Positions 52,741 to 61,918 of a DNA stretch of 64,000 nucleotides are shown piece by piece. The notes beneath the pieces are model-generated. The model searched no databases and had not been told where the DNA came from. It saw only the letters and a list, made by a program, of their open reading frames with translations. Both the position numbers and the translations under genes were made by a program. This DNA is from Tridacna crocea (taxonomy: Eukaryota > Mollusca > Bivalvia > Cardiida > Cardiidae), in assembly GCA_943736015.1 (NCBI GenBank), contig OX031065.1, positions 2,921,501 to 2,985,500 on the forward strand. Reading direction: 5' to 3'. Within the stretch, counting starts at the first letter, position 1. Every line of letters begins with the position of its first letter.

Positions 52741-53347
52741 AGACTCAAAAATTGCATTTTATTTGTTTCGGGAGCTAAGGGTTAAAATATGAAACAATCG
52801 TCTGTGTGATTAAGACTTTCGGTGAAAGCCGCTGATTTATCATGATGCCGTTTTGCAATAACTTTTATTCTTCATCTTGGAAAATGTCAATCTCACGGCA
52901 TGCGATCACACTTTATTAACAGATTTAATGTCGATGAGCATATTTCCCGCTAGAGGTCGCAATATGGGAGGGCTTCCGCTCAGCTTGGGTCAGATCTTCG
53001 GGAATTATTTTGACGGATTTTGTTAAATTCTCCCCGATTGATGGATTGCTGTAGAAACCATATTCTATTTTCTAGAGACGTAAGAGAGAATATTGCGCCA
53101 TTAAAGTGAAACAACTTGTTTGGTTTCTGTGACAATATTATGGCGACCGGGGTGCGTTTTCCGTCAACAAATTTTCTATGATACGCTGTACTTTGCACAT
53201 TAGAGATCCTTCAAGGCCCGTATTCAATATTTTTTTCACGAAACAAATTTTTGATTAAAACACTGATAAATACTAGTCAATACATTTATTTCAAAACTTA
53301 AAGATGCACCAACTTAAAGCCAGAGAGTAAACAAACGTGGTTAGAAC
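52741..53347. other. Unique DNA with one unassigned open frame
   Basis: The minus-strand frame 52980-53198 encodes 72 residues. Composition is not repetitive but I recognise no domain. A CCGCTAGAGGTCGC motif at 52946 partly resembles a CTCF site. 53214-53230 (GGCCCGTATTCAATATT) is a Fam-L end scrap. Confidence 0.3.
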
Positions 53348-53838
53348 TTAACCCATTACCACACAATCCCTACTTTTGACGACCCTGAGAAAGAAGCCTT
53401 TAGAAAACATTGTGGGAATGGGAGAAAATGCTGGTAACCAGCATTTTCTCCTTTTCCCACAATGTTTTCTACCCTTCACTTAATGAATTTCTGTCTCAAT
53501 CTACTTCTAATGTTTTTTTCTTTTTTTTGTTCTTGTTAATATTGTTTTCTTTCTACTCTGAAATTATTTTTATCGCTTCAACTATGAAATACATGTACGA
53601 TAACCGTTGTCTGGAAACTGGAGAACTTTATTAGCAGTAGCTTCCGTTCTGATCCATTTCTTCAGTACATGTGTTATATGACAAACGTTTGTTACTATTT
53701 GTTATATACTGATGAATAAAATATGTTTAAACTAAACTAAACGAATTTCAAATTCTCAGTTCCATTCATTTCGTTGTCTGCAAATCCTTTCCATTTGGAC
53801 AAGCCTAAAATACTGTTCTTTGGTAATGAGTTAAAGTG
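53348..53838 (+). mobile_element. Fam-A MITE split by a LINE 3' end
   Basis: TTAACCCATTACCACACAAT to acccttcacttaat, then the insert, then TTTCAAATTCTCAGTTCCAT and GTTCTTTGGTAATGAGTTAA. Confidence 0.85.
53492..53742 (+). mobile_element. 5'-truncated LINE 3' end, 7-bp target duplication
   Basis: GAATTTC lies on both sides (53485-53491 and 53743-53749). The 251-bp insert ends GAATAAAATATGTTTAAACT then aaactaaac, a short-repeat tail. That ending matches the SINE3 tail at 47160, so this LINE is a likely driver of SINE3. Confidence 0.75.
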
Positions 53839-53932
53839 TTGAACTAAGATAGCCATGTAAATGTGAAAAAAAAAATCAGTATACCGGTAAGGTGTATGGT
53901 AGAAAGAGACGCCAGGGGATTTGTCTTCGATT

Positions 53933-54100
53933 TAAACCGGAAACTGTGGTTGTTAAGTCTATGGCTAAACCGGAAACTGTGGTTGTTATGTCTATGGTTA
54001 AACCGAAAACTGCGTTTGTTATGTCTATGGCTAAACCGGAAACTGCGTTTGTTATGTCTATGGCTAAACCGGAAACTGCGGTTGTCAAGTCTATGGCTAG
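53933..54100. repeat. Minisatellite, 33-bp unit, five copies
   Basis: Units read AAACCGGAAACTGnGnTTGT TAnGTCTATGGCT. Eleven codons per unit keep frames open on both strands (MAKPETVVVMS-like in one). No gene structure around it. Confidence 0.9.
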
Positions 54101-54290
54101 CTGCAATAGAACAATTTGCTCTTTCTATCTGTCGTAATCTGCATAACGTTGCAAGTGTCAGGCACAACATTTGGCACAAAGGTACAAGAATGTTTATTAT
54201 TTCATAAAATAAAGATAAAACTGGTTACAAAACTGGATGAAAACGAGTAAAGATGTACCTTTCTGTATTGGATCGATACCGTCCGTTTGT

Positions 54291-54515
54291 TAGTATAAAC
54301 ACATTTATTTTACATCGACTGAGAAATAAGTTCATACAATTTCTACTGTTCTCTCTCCGTTCTACTTCCTGGGAGCTACATCAGTACTCGCGCCAAATGT
54401 GTGGGCCAATGTACAGTCCCAAAAGTTGACCACCCGCTGCCGGGTATCGAACTCGGGACCTTATAGTTAGGAAGGCCGACGCACTACCTTACAACCACTC
54501 ACACCACACTGTTTC
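54291..54515 (-). mobile_element. SINE3, near-complete, inverted
   Basis: Tail complement ATTTATTTTACATCGACTGA at the left; B box within GGGTATCGAACTCGGGAC; A box at the right end near GGCCGACGCACTACC. Confidence 0.85.
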
Positions 54516-54545
54516 TTGATCCTTAAGCACTTGAATACAAATAAG

Positions 54546-54782
54546 TTAACTTTACCAAAGGACAAAATTTTAGACAGTTCCAAACTGAAAACGAAACACT
54601 TGCAGACGACAAAATAAACGTGACTCAAAAATTATAATTTGTTTCCAGCAGTGAAGAAAACATTGTCGGAAAAGGTTAAAATGCTGGTTACCAGCATTTT
54701 CCCCTTTTCCGACAATGTTTTTTTAAAAAAAAGCTTCTATCACAGGGTCATAAAAACCAGGGATTGTTTGGTAAATGGTTAG
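54546..54782 (-). mobile_element. Fam-A MITE with compensated GTCGG arms
   Basis: Arms read ACATTGTCGGAAAAGG and CCTTTTCCGACAATGT: the family GTGGG/CCCAC pair became GTCGG/CCGAC on both sides. A further arm difference (GGTTAAAA/TTTTCCCC) is uncompensated. Confidence 0.85.
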
Positions 54783-54825
54783 ATAAAATTTTTAGCCAAA
54801 TGTTGCTATTTCAAACATATTTTTG

Positions 54826-54945
54826 TCCCTATCGCATAGTGTAGATCTAAGATCAGACTGCACGTTATGTGCAGTCTTATCTTGATCTACACTGTCTTCA
54901 AAAGGTCATTGAATCAAACTTTGCAGCCTAAAGATTAAATCAAGC
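54826..54945 (-). mobile_element. Fam-C hairpin MITE
   Basis: GCATAGTGTAGATCTAAGAT, stem with one G-T, then GATCTACACTGTCTTCAAAA and the reversed right side. Confidence 0.7.
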
Positions 54946-54954
54946 CAACAAGGT

Positions 54955-55830
54955 TAAAAGCTCTCTGAGATTGAGTAACATGATGTATTTTTCAAGTTGT
55001 CGAAAAAATTTGTATATTAGGGACTGGAAGAGTTAGATTAGGAATTGGGCCGAATAGTCGACTTTTCTAAAACGAACAAATATTCGAAACTATTGATATT
55101 TTAAGTTTAAAAGCTTTCCGAGATTTAGATGATTTTATTTTCAATTCCTCAAGTTGTCCACAGAGGTTGAATTTGTATATTCAGTGCTAAAAGAGTGAGA
55201 ATAATCGGATATTCGATTTATCTAAAACGGACGAATACTCAAATTTCTTAACCCTTTCCCAAACAATCCCTGGTTTTTACGGGTCTGGAATAGTAGCCTT
55301 TTAAAAACATCGTGGGAAAAGGAGAAAATGCTGGTAACCAGCATTTTCTCCTTTTCCCACAATGTTTTCTACCCTATCATAGACAGAAATGATCTTTTCA
55401 GCGAGACTTGAATTATCGTCTGCAAATGTTTTGAATTTGGTCTAGTCCAAAAGTTTGTCGTTTGGGAAAGGGTTAATATAGTAAGTTTAAAATCTATCTG
55501 AAATTTAGTTGATGGTCTTTTCAAGTGGTCGGAAGAGGCTGACTTGTATTATAAGACGCGGAAAAGAACTAGAGTATGGATATATCCGAATATTCGGATA
55601 TTAGACTTTTCTAAAACAGACGAATATTCGATTTTATTAATATTTTATGTTTAAAAGCTTTTTGAGGTTTAGATTACTTTAGTTTTCCCGTCGCCGAAAG
55701 ACGTTGAATTTGTATATTAGTCGCTGAAAGTATTAAGTTAGGAAGAAAAAAAAAAATCATTTGATAGTCAACTTTTCTAAATAGGACGAATATTCGAATT
55801 TAAAATAAATATTCGAATATTTATAAAAAA
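54955..55830 (+). repeat. Four diverged tandem units of about 150-175 bp, interrupted by a Fam-A
   Basis: Each unit has TAAGTTTAAAAGCTTTCCGA, TCAAGTTGTCnnnAGAGGTTGA, ATTTGTATATTAGnGnCTGA and ATTCGACTTTTCTAAAACGG. Unit 3 is separated from unit 2 by the MITE at 55248-55476. Confidence 0.75.
55248..55476 (+). mobile_element. Fam-A MITE, 229 bp, in a tandem-unit TTAA
   Basis: The neighbouring unit keeps the unoccupied site (ATTAATATTTTATGTTTAAA near 55637), giving an empty-site comparison. Ends are the 17-bp CCCTTTCCCAAAC type. Confidence 0.93.
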
Positions 55831-56029
55831 GTTGAATAACTTTAATGAAAGTGAAAAAGTTTTATTATATATCGATACCCGATTCTTAATATCGCTAGCT
55901 TTGTCTCAGTTATCAGTATATTTTACAATATTTTTATCGGCTATGGAACAGAATTTGATTTATATAACTTATTTACATATTATTATATAATAAGTATGAC
56001 TTAAAATATATTAAGTCACCTGTCAGATG

Positions 56030-56175
56030 GTCTCAACTTTGGGATTTTTCATTGGCCCTCACAATCTGCGCGAGTACTGGTGGTGTTCCATGGAAGCAGA
56101 ATCGAGATAGATTAACATAATTTGTAAGAAATAGTTTCTCAATCGATGTTAAACAAACACGTTTTAACAATAAAT
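56030..56175 (+). mobile_element. SINE3, head missing
   Basis: TCAACTTTGGGATTTTTCAT through GCGCGAGTACTGGTGG to tail CTCAATCGATGTTAAAC. Confidence 0.8.
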
Positions 56176-56780
56176 TAAGCTTTTAAAACAAATTCTCTCT
56201 TCCCCCCCCCCCCCCCCCGCTTCCCTTAAATATGAGTTTATACTCGTATTTTCACTTGATTCTTAACTATTACGCCATCTCAGTTTTATTTCTTTGGTAG
56301 ATCGAAAATTAGACAACTTATCCCAGGAAACAGTGAAAGTAATATATAAGTCTGTGTGTGACACCCGCTTTGTGAACACCATTAGAATTGCAGCGAAAGT
56401 TATCGCACCTATCCGAATGAGAGAATTAGAAGTTTCTGTAAACCAATCGCAACTTCTCCATAAAACATGTTTGCCATCGATTGCGTTAATTCTTTATTTC
56501 ATTGACGTGTTTTCTCTTTTTCCCTCTTTTACTGTTTCACTGGGTTTTATATATCTGAAGTTTGAATTGAAAATTATTGAAGAAAATTTTAGTGGTGTCA
56601 TACCTTGTGACGTATAAGCTATAAACATTTTCAAAAAGTTTCCTCTTGACATGTCAATATGAGATTTATATTTCTATGGAAAAATTAAAGAATTTTGGTT
56701 TATCCCTTGGATTTTTTTTCTTCGAAATAATGATATTTTAAAAACAGGAAAAGAGGTAGGTCTTTCCAAAACCACACAAT
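56176..56780. other. Unique DNA with an unassigned open frame
   Basis: C16 tract at about 56203-56218. The frame 56294-56617 (107 residues) ends in hydrophobic stretches but matches nothing I know; it has no supporting splice or promoter context. Confidence 0.3.
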
Positions 56781-57138
56781 TTATATCAGCCACATTGAAA
56801 GCAATGCCAAAAGCCAAGTTAAATGTAGCTAGAAATAGGATTAAGTCTTAGATAGGACAGAAAACATTGTGGGCAAGGGACAAAAATCTCGGTTATTAAT
56901 GTTTTCTCCTTTTCCCAAGTGGTTTCGAAAAGCATTTCAGCTCCAAGTCTTAAAAACGAAGATCACTTGATAAAGGGTTAGCTCTTTACCTCACAATCTC
57001 AAATTTTAACGACACTGTGGGTAAGCATTTTGAAAACCAGCATTTTCTCCTTTTGCCACAATGTTTTCTACCCTTTCAAAACACAAATTACCCTTTAAAC
57101 TACATATGCATTATCGTTTGCAAGCACTTTCAATTTAA
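56781..57138. mobile_element. Two decayed Fam-A copies sharing one TTA(A)
   Basis: Inverted copy 56781-56981 (CACTTGATAAAGGGTTA at right) then forward copy 56978-57138 with the left arm deleted. The next copy begins in the latter's right end. Confidence 0.6.
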
Positions 57139-57363
57139 CCCATTACCACACAATCCCTACTTTTGACGACCCTGAGAAAGAAGCCTTTAGAAAACGTTGT
57201 GGGAAAAGGAAGAAATGCTGGTAACCAGCATTTCCTCCTTTTCCCACAATGTTTTCTACCCTTCACAAAACAAATTTCAAATTTTCAGTCATTTTTCTGT
57301 TGTCGTCTGCAAATGCTTTCGATTTGGACAAACCTAAAATATTGTCGTTTTGTAATGAGTTAA
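57135..57363 (+). mobile_element. Fam-A MITE, 229 bp
   Basis: TTAACCCATTACCACACAAT left; arms GGAAGAAATGCTGG and CCAGCATTTCCTCC share one paired change and keep one mismatch. Confidence 0.9.
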
Positions 57364-57494
57364 GTGCATCCATTTTTTTCCGTGCAGTAAAGAGTTAACT
57401 CTATTACTATGAACTAAATATATACAACATTTTTCCTAAGGGTATCAATAGATTTCCATTACATTTAAAAACGATTTTATTCATAGATTTATAT

Positions 57495-57615
57495 CAGTTC
57501 ACGGACGGTGTAGATCCAAGTTCAGACTGCACGTTCTGTGCAGTCTGATCTTAATCTACGGCGTACGCAAAAGCTATTTAAAATGCCACTCCAAGTAAAA
57601 AACGTTAAAAAACAC
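57495..57615 (-). mobile_element. Fam-C hairpin MITE
   Basis: ACGGACGGTGTAGATCCAAG, stem, CTACGGCGTACGCAAAAGCT, ending aaaaacgttaa. Confidence 0.7.
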
Positions 57616-57700
57616 GTTTGATACCGTCTACTGGAACCGTTACTGCGTAAGTAACAATTACAAACTATATAATCTGTGCTTTATGTCCCGGCTTTTTGTC

Positions 57701-57931
57701 TTAAACCCTTTTCCAAACAATCCCTGGTTTTCACGATCCTGAAAAAAAAAGCCTTTTGAAAACATAGTGGGAAAAGGAGAAAATGCTGGTAACCAGCATT
57801 TTCTCCTTTTACCACAATGTTTTCTAACCTTTCAAAAACAGTTTTCAAGTTTTTGGTCACATTAATTTTGTTGTCTGCAAATGCTTTCGATTTGGATCAG
57901 TTTAGAATTTTGGTGTTTAGTAAAGAGTTAA
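57701..57931 (+). mobile_element. Fam-A MITE
   Basis: TTAAACCCTTTTCCAAACAA left; right end TGTTTAGTAAAGAGTTAA. Confidence 0.88.
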
Positions 57932-58139
57932 ACCCTTAAACAAACGACAAAATTTCAGAATTCTTCAAATTGAAAGCATTTGCAGACGACAAAATTTATG
58001 TGACTGAAAAAACGTAAATTTGTGCTGGGTAGGGTAGAAAACATTGTGGGAAAAGGAGAAAATGCTGGTTCTACAATGTTTTCAAAAGGCTTTTTTTCTC
58101 AGGGTCGTTAAAAGTCGGTATGGTGTGGTAAAGAGTTAA
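57928..58139 (-). mobile_element. Fam-A MITE, inverted, sharing a TTAA with its neighbour
   Basis: TTAAACCCTTAAACAAACGA left; centre cut to GCTGGTTCTACAATG, so most of the right arm is deleted. With 57701-57931 it forms a tail-to-tail pair around one TTAA. Confidence 0.8.
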
Positions 58140-58142
58140 CCT

Positions 58143-58602
58143 GCCGAACCACGGTAGCTCAGTCGGTAGCGTGCAGGACTTGAGAACAAGGGGTCGTGGG
58201 TTCGATCTACGGCTCGGCCAATTGCTTTCCGAGGATTGATGATAGTCATTGCGACAGGTTTCACTCCTCTCCCACTGCTGATCATTATTTCGATCATTGT
58301 GGGAAAGCAGCCAGTGGCTGGGAAAGAAAAAAATGCTGAGCATTGGTAAAAGAGATTCTTAAGCATGTGAGAAAAGTAATCGGTAAATTTTGGAAAGGAA
58401 GTTGTGTAAGTGCTGGTATGATAAAGCCAGGAAACATGTGCGTCACCGACCGCCATGATATGACCGTAGCTGTTAAAGTGGCGCCAAACCCCAATACAAC
58501 CAACCAACCAACTCCAAGAAAGGATGGATAGGTGCACTGGCCGCCGCATTATGACTGAAATAATGTTATAAACGGCGTTAAACACCATACAATCCACCAA
58601 TC
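58143..58602 (+). mobile_element. SINE1 with a SINE2 inside it
   Basis: Head GGTAGCTCAGTCGGTAGCG and GGGTTCGATCTACGG; body to tggtaaaagagattct; then SINE2; then ctccaagaaaggatggat and tail GTTATAAACGGCGTTAAACA. It begins 4 bp after a Fam-A end. Confidence 0.85.
58361..58511 (+). mobile_element. SINE2, 5' truncated, nested in SINE1
   Basis: GCATGTGAGAAAAGTAATCG to GCGCCAAACCCCAATACAAC, then (CAAC)n. The tRNA head is missing. No clear target duplication. Confidence 0.8.
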
Positions 58603-58724
58603 TTTAACCTTTAACCCTACAACGAAATTTTGGACCAGACCAAGTGCATTTACATATCCCCAGTTGTTTACATTTGGCCGCTATTGTGCCTTTAACGTCA
58701 TCCCCATACAACCCTCCACAACTA

Positions 58725-59905
58725 TAATATTTATGAGCCATGATCTGGCATAAGGGGGCTTAATTCATCGTTGTGATACATGTCAACACAAAATTATTGA
58801 TCCATAACAATCACTTTTTTTTAAAAAAAGAAAATGGCTTAATTATGTATTATTGCATAAAACGTGCCTTTTCGGGCCGTTATAAGCATGTATTAACGGG
58901 TATTATTGCATAAAACGTGCCTTTTCGGGCCGATATAAGCCTGTATTAACGGGTAAAAATCGGGCGGTTAACGGGAGAAAACGTGTATTAATCAGTAAAT
59001 TCACGCGCCGTTAACGCCCGGGTTTGTACTATCAATATCCTCGATTCGGGCCTACCTTGTAAACAACGTTTGTCCTTGTCAGATTTTCCCTAGACTCCGA
59101 CCATCAAACTGTAGGAATTCGTACCATATTCGATCCTTTCCATGGCATGTCTTTGATGATATTAGTACACCACAAACAAACCTTTGCACAGAATCTCAGT
59201 TTAATCGAGACCTGAACAAAAATTCACCCGTGAAATGTACTCTAAACCAGCTACATCCCACCCACTTTTTGACGTGATCGGTCCGCCTCGCTTGATGTAT
59301 ATCGAACCCTCTGTCGCCTTCAGTTACAGAAATTTATATCCACGCATTCATCCTAGTTGTAATCGTCCAAATGTGTGCAAGTTTTTTCCACATAAGTCCA
59401 GTGTGTATTAAAAATCAATAAAAGTGTATTTACAGCGAGAGAATCAAAACTGGCATACAGGACTAACGGCCCTTTCCTAATCGTAACAAAAACTTCTTCG
59501 CCGACTTCCGGTTTTGACCCATTTGCGTACAGTACATTTGAAATTCGCTTATTTGCATTTCTATGGAAATATTTTTGCTATCTGTGCAAATTATTGTTAG
59601 AATACCTTTACTTTATGCAATAATAGCGTTAATTCACGTTTTTTTCGGTCGTTAACATTCGCAGAGGCCCTCAAAATACTTAAACACCCTCGTGCTTCGC
59701 ACTCGGGCGTTAAAGCATTTTTCGGGCCTCTGCGAATGTTAACGACCTCAAAAACGTGAATTAACCCTATAGTAGAATGGTTTTTTGACATACAGAAAGT
59801 TGACCAATAGCGAAAAGTTTCGGCCCAGGTCAGCCTGCGCGGACTGCGCAGGCTGACCTGGGTCGATACTTTTCGCAGATGCATTAAGCCCCCTTTTCAT
59901 CTAGC
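58725..59905 (+). mobile_element. Fam-B MITE split by a 0.9-kb insert
   Basis: GAGCCATGATCTGGCATAAG and TCCATAACAATCACTTTTTT at left; TAGTAGAATGGTTTTTTGAC, AATAGCGAAAAGTTTCGGCC, the perfect hairpin GGTCAGCCTGCGCGGACTGC with mirror, and TGCATTAAGCCCCCTTTTCA at right. Confidence 0.8.
58840..59765. mobile_element. Insert of about 925 bp with hairpin end
   Basis: TATTATTGCATAAA (58849) is inverted as TTTATGCAATAATA (about 59613-59626). Two 53-bp direct units start at 58847 and 58900 (GTATTATTGCATAAAACGTG...). At the right, CGTTAACATTCGCAGAGGCCC and its mirror (59650-59750) form a large hairpin. The interior has balanced composition and no open frame of note. Confidence 0.6.
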
Positions 59906-60239
59906 GTTGCTCATAAATATCTATATATCTTGTTTACTTGTGGCAAGATTGGGCGACTATTTTGACATCATATTTCTCGTCCAGCAAAAAAATCTATCGT
60001 CTGTCAGACTGGGTCCGGGATGGCAGCAATGATTAGCCGCTATGTTCCTCATCAAACCGGTGAACCAGTCATCAATTTATTCTCGTCTGCGGAAAATCTA
60101 CTTCCTTTGCTGCTCTTTTCCCTCATAAATAATACGTGGTCCCGTAGTGCAACCAGTAAACCGTATAGAAATATCTGAGCTATGCTCTGTCAAAAAGAAT
60201 CGAACCAGGAAGATGATGAGATTATAAATGATGTTTCAA
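59906..60239. other. Unique DNA, no gene recognised
   Basis: Featureless. Confidence 0.25.
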
Positions 60240-60318
60240 TAAAATGATGCCGGTGATGATGAAGATGATAATGATGCTGATGATGATCATAATAATGATG
60301 CTGATGATGATGATGATT
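60240..60318. repeat. GAT/GATGCT microsatellite
   Basis: Imperfect (GAT)n with GCT interruptions. Confidence 0.9.
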
Positions 60319-60500
60319 GGTTGATTGAATGGTGTTTTACGCCACTTTCAATGTTATTTCAGTCATATCACGTGGACAGTTCACATAATTATTCATGTTT
60401 CTTGGGTTTCACCAGTACTAGGCTAGGCTCTGAAGTGTCTTGCCCAAGGACACTCCTGTGAAAAAACATAGTGGAGCCAGTGAGGTTCGAACGATAATAA
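60317..60500 (-). mobile_element. SINE, minus strand, with CCTTGGGCAAGACACTT core
   Basis: Minus strand: head GGTTCGAACCTCACTGG-like (60478-60492), core TCCTTGGGCAAGACACTTCA, tail GTGGCGTAAAACACCATTCA. The core resembles the TTGGGCAAGnCACTT block found in several ancient animal SINEs. Confidence 0.65.
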
Positions 60501-60532
60501 TGATAATAATAATATCAATAATAATAATAAAG
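60492..60532. repeat. ATA/AAT microsatellite
   Basis: ATAATAATGATAATAATAAT-type tract continuing from the SINE head. Confidence 0.9.
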
Positions 60533-60561
60533 AAAAAAGAACAAAAACAAAAACATCAGAA

Positions 60562-60765
60562 GACGGGGGGAGGAGAAGAAGAAGAAGAAGAAGAAGGAGG
60601 AGGAGAAGGAGAAGAAGAAGAAGAAGAAGAAGAAGAAGAAGGAGGAGGAGGAGAAGAAGAAGAAGAAGGATAAGGAGGAGAATGAGGAGGAGAAGGAGAA
60701 GACGTAGGAGAATGAGGAGAAGAAGAAGACGTAGGAGAATGAGGAGAAGAAGAAGAAGAAGAATT
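60562..60765. repeat. Long polypurine GAA/GGA tract
   Basis: About 200 bases almost entirely purine on the plus strand, with units AGAAGA, GGAGGA and a 27-bp repeat around GACGTAGGAGAATGAGGAGA. Open frames on both strands are low-complexity artefacts. Confidence 0.95.
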
Positions 60766-60984
60766 GGTACTAGATTCACAGTTTATCAAACAGTCCCTAG
60801 AAATTCACTCTAAAAAGTCTATTCACACATTGTCAAAATCTTTTTTTCTTTACACAAAGGAAAAAAATAATATCAGTCCTATGTCATCTTCAGCTGCGAA
60901 AAGTAACCTTAATTCAAGCAACAAATGTCATACTTTTCCGCATGCAGTACAAGGAAGAATACAGTAATTGCAATAATTATGTTA

Positions 60985-61160
60985 TTTAACTGATTGATTG
61001 ATTGATTGATTGTGATTGATTAGTTGATTTTTTTACTAACTGGCTGACTGACTGATTTTGACCGTTCGTTCGACTGATTGATTGATTGACTGATTGGTGT
61101 TTAATCTCGTTCTTAAACATTATTTCAATCATATCGTGTCGGCCAGTGCACATACCCGAT
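60985..61160 (-). mobile_element. SINE1-type tail with GATT microsatellite
   Basis: (GATT)n at 60985-61095 leads into TGGTGTTTAATCTCGTTCTT and TCATATCGTGTCGGCCAGTG, the reversed SINE1 3' part. Confidence 0.65.
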
Positions 61161-61185
61161 GATGTGAAGATCTATGAAAAGATAG

Positions 61186-61406
61186 TTAAATCTTCACCAA
61201 AGGACAAAATTTAAGACTGGTCCAAATTGAAAGCGCTTGCTGACGACAAAGTAAACGTCACTTAAAAATTGATATTTGTTTCCAGTAAGGTAGAAAACAT
61301 TGTTGAAAAAGGAGAAAATGCTGGTTACCAGCATTTTCTCCTTTATCCACAATGTTTTCAAAATCTTAGGGTCGTAAAAACCAGGGATTGTTTGGTAACG
61401 GGTTAA
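61186..61406 (-). mobile_element. Fam-A MITE, inverted
   Basis: TTAAATCTTCACCAAAGGAC left; right side lost GGCTTCTTTCTC; end GTTTGGTAACGGGTTAA. Confidence 0.85.
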
Positions 61407-61431
61407 ATGCAAAAAGTATCGAAACATGGCA

Positions 61432-61577
61432 ACTCTTCTATATTTGAGAGTAACACAACCTCTGATTAGATAAATCATTCGGTTTAGCCTATCAGAAGTT
61501 GTGGTACTTACAAATTTTGAAAATCTCAGAAATTAGGACTAAGAATATTCTCAAGGATGGTTGGTGAATACAGGCCC
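61432..61577. mobile_element. Fam-L MITE, left end lost
   Basis: Stem ACCTCTGATTAGATAAATC.../...TAGCCTATCAGAAGTTGT and right end GGTTGGTGAATACAGGCCC, which joins a Fam-B scrap (AGGTCAGCCTGCACA). Confidence 0.75.
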
Positions 61578-61606
61578 AGGTCAGCCTGCACAAAAAAAAA
61601 AACCTT

Positions 61607-61740
61607 TTCGTCCATTGTGTTTACTTCAAAAACCTCGTTTCAAGCTGCAGTTACGAGGTTTTTGAAGTAAACCGACGTTTTGGTGTTGGTCAACTTTCTT
61701 TATGTCAACACCAGTTCAACACCGACCGAATTAACGGGCT
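61607..61740. mobile_element. Fam-E hairpin
   Basis: TTTACTTCAAAAACCTCGTT, shortened stem AAGCTGCAGTTACGAGG, GAAGTAAACCGACG, followed by a second small inverted repeat (GGTGTTG...CAACACC). Confidence 0.65.
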
Positions 61741-61780
61741 GGATAAAGTGGAAAATGAGGACTTGACATGCAGCTGAATT

Positions 61781-61918
61781 ATCTCCTTTCTCCACAATGT
61801 TTTCTAACCTATCGCAGACAAATCCAAACATTTCGATGCATAATTATGTACATTGTCATCTGGAATTGATTTTTTTTTTTGATAAATCTAATTTTTTTAT
61901 CTTCTGGTAATGGGTTAG
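61781..61918 (+). mobile_element. Fam-A right half
   Basis: TTATCTCCTTTCTCCACAAT then TTTTCTAACCTATCGCAGAC, ending TCTGGTAATGGGTTAG. Confidence 0.65.

Noticed and set aside
56294-56617. 107-residue plus-strand frame
   Set aside because: No known domain, no splice or promoter context, hydrophobic AT-rich end; listed only as unassigned DNA.
58136-58600. 154-residue minus-strand frame
   Set aside because: It lies wholly within SINE1 and its nested SINE2.
60423-60779. 118-residue poly-leucine and poly-serine/proline frames and a poly-glutamate frame
   Set aside because: Low-complexity translations of the GAA/GGA purine tract.
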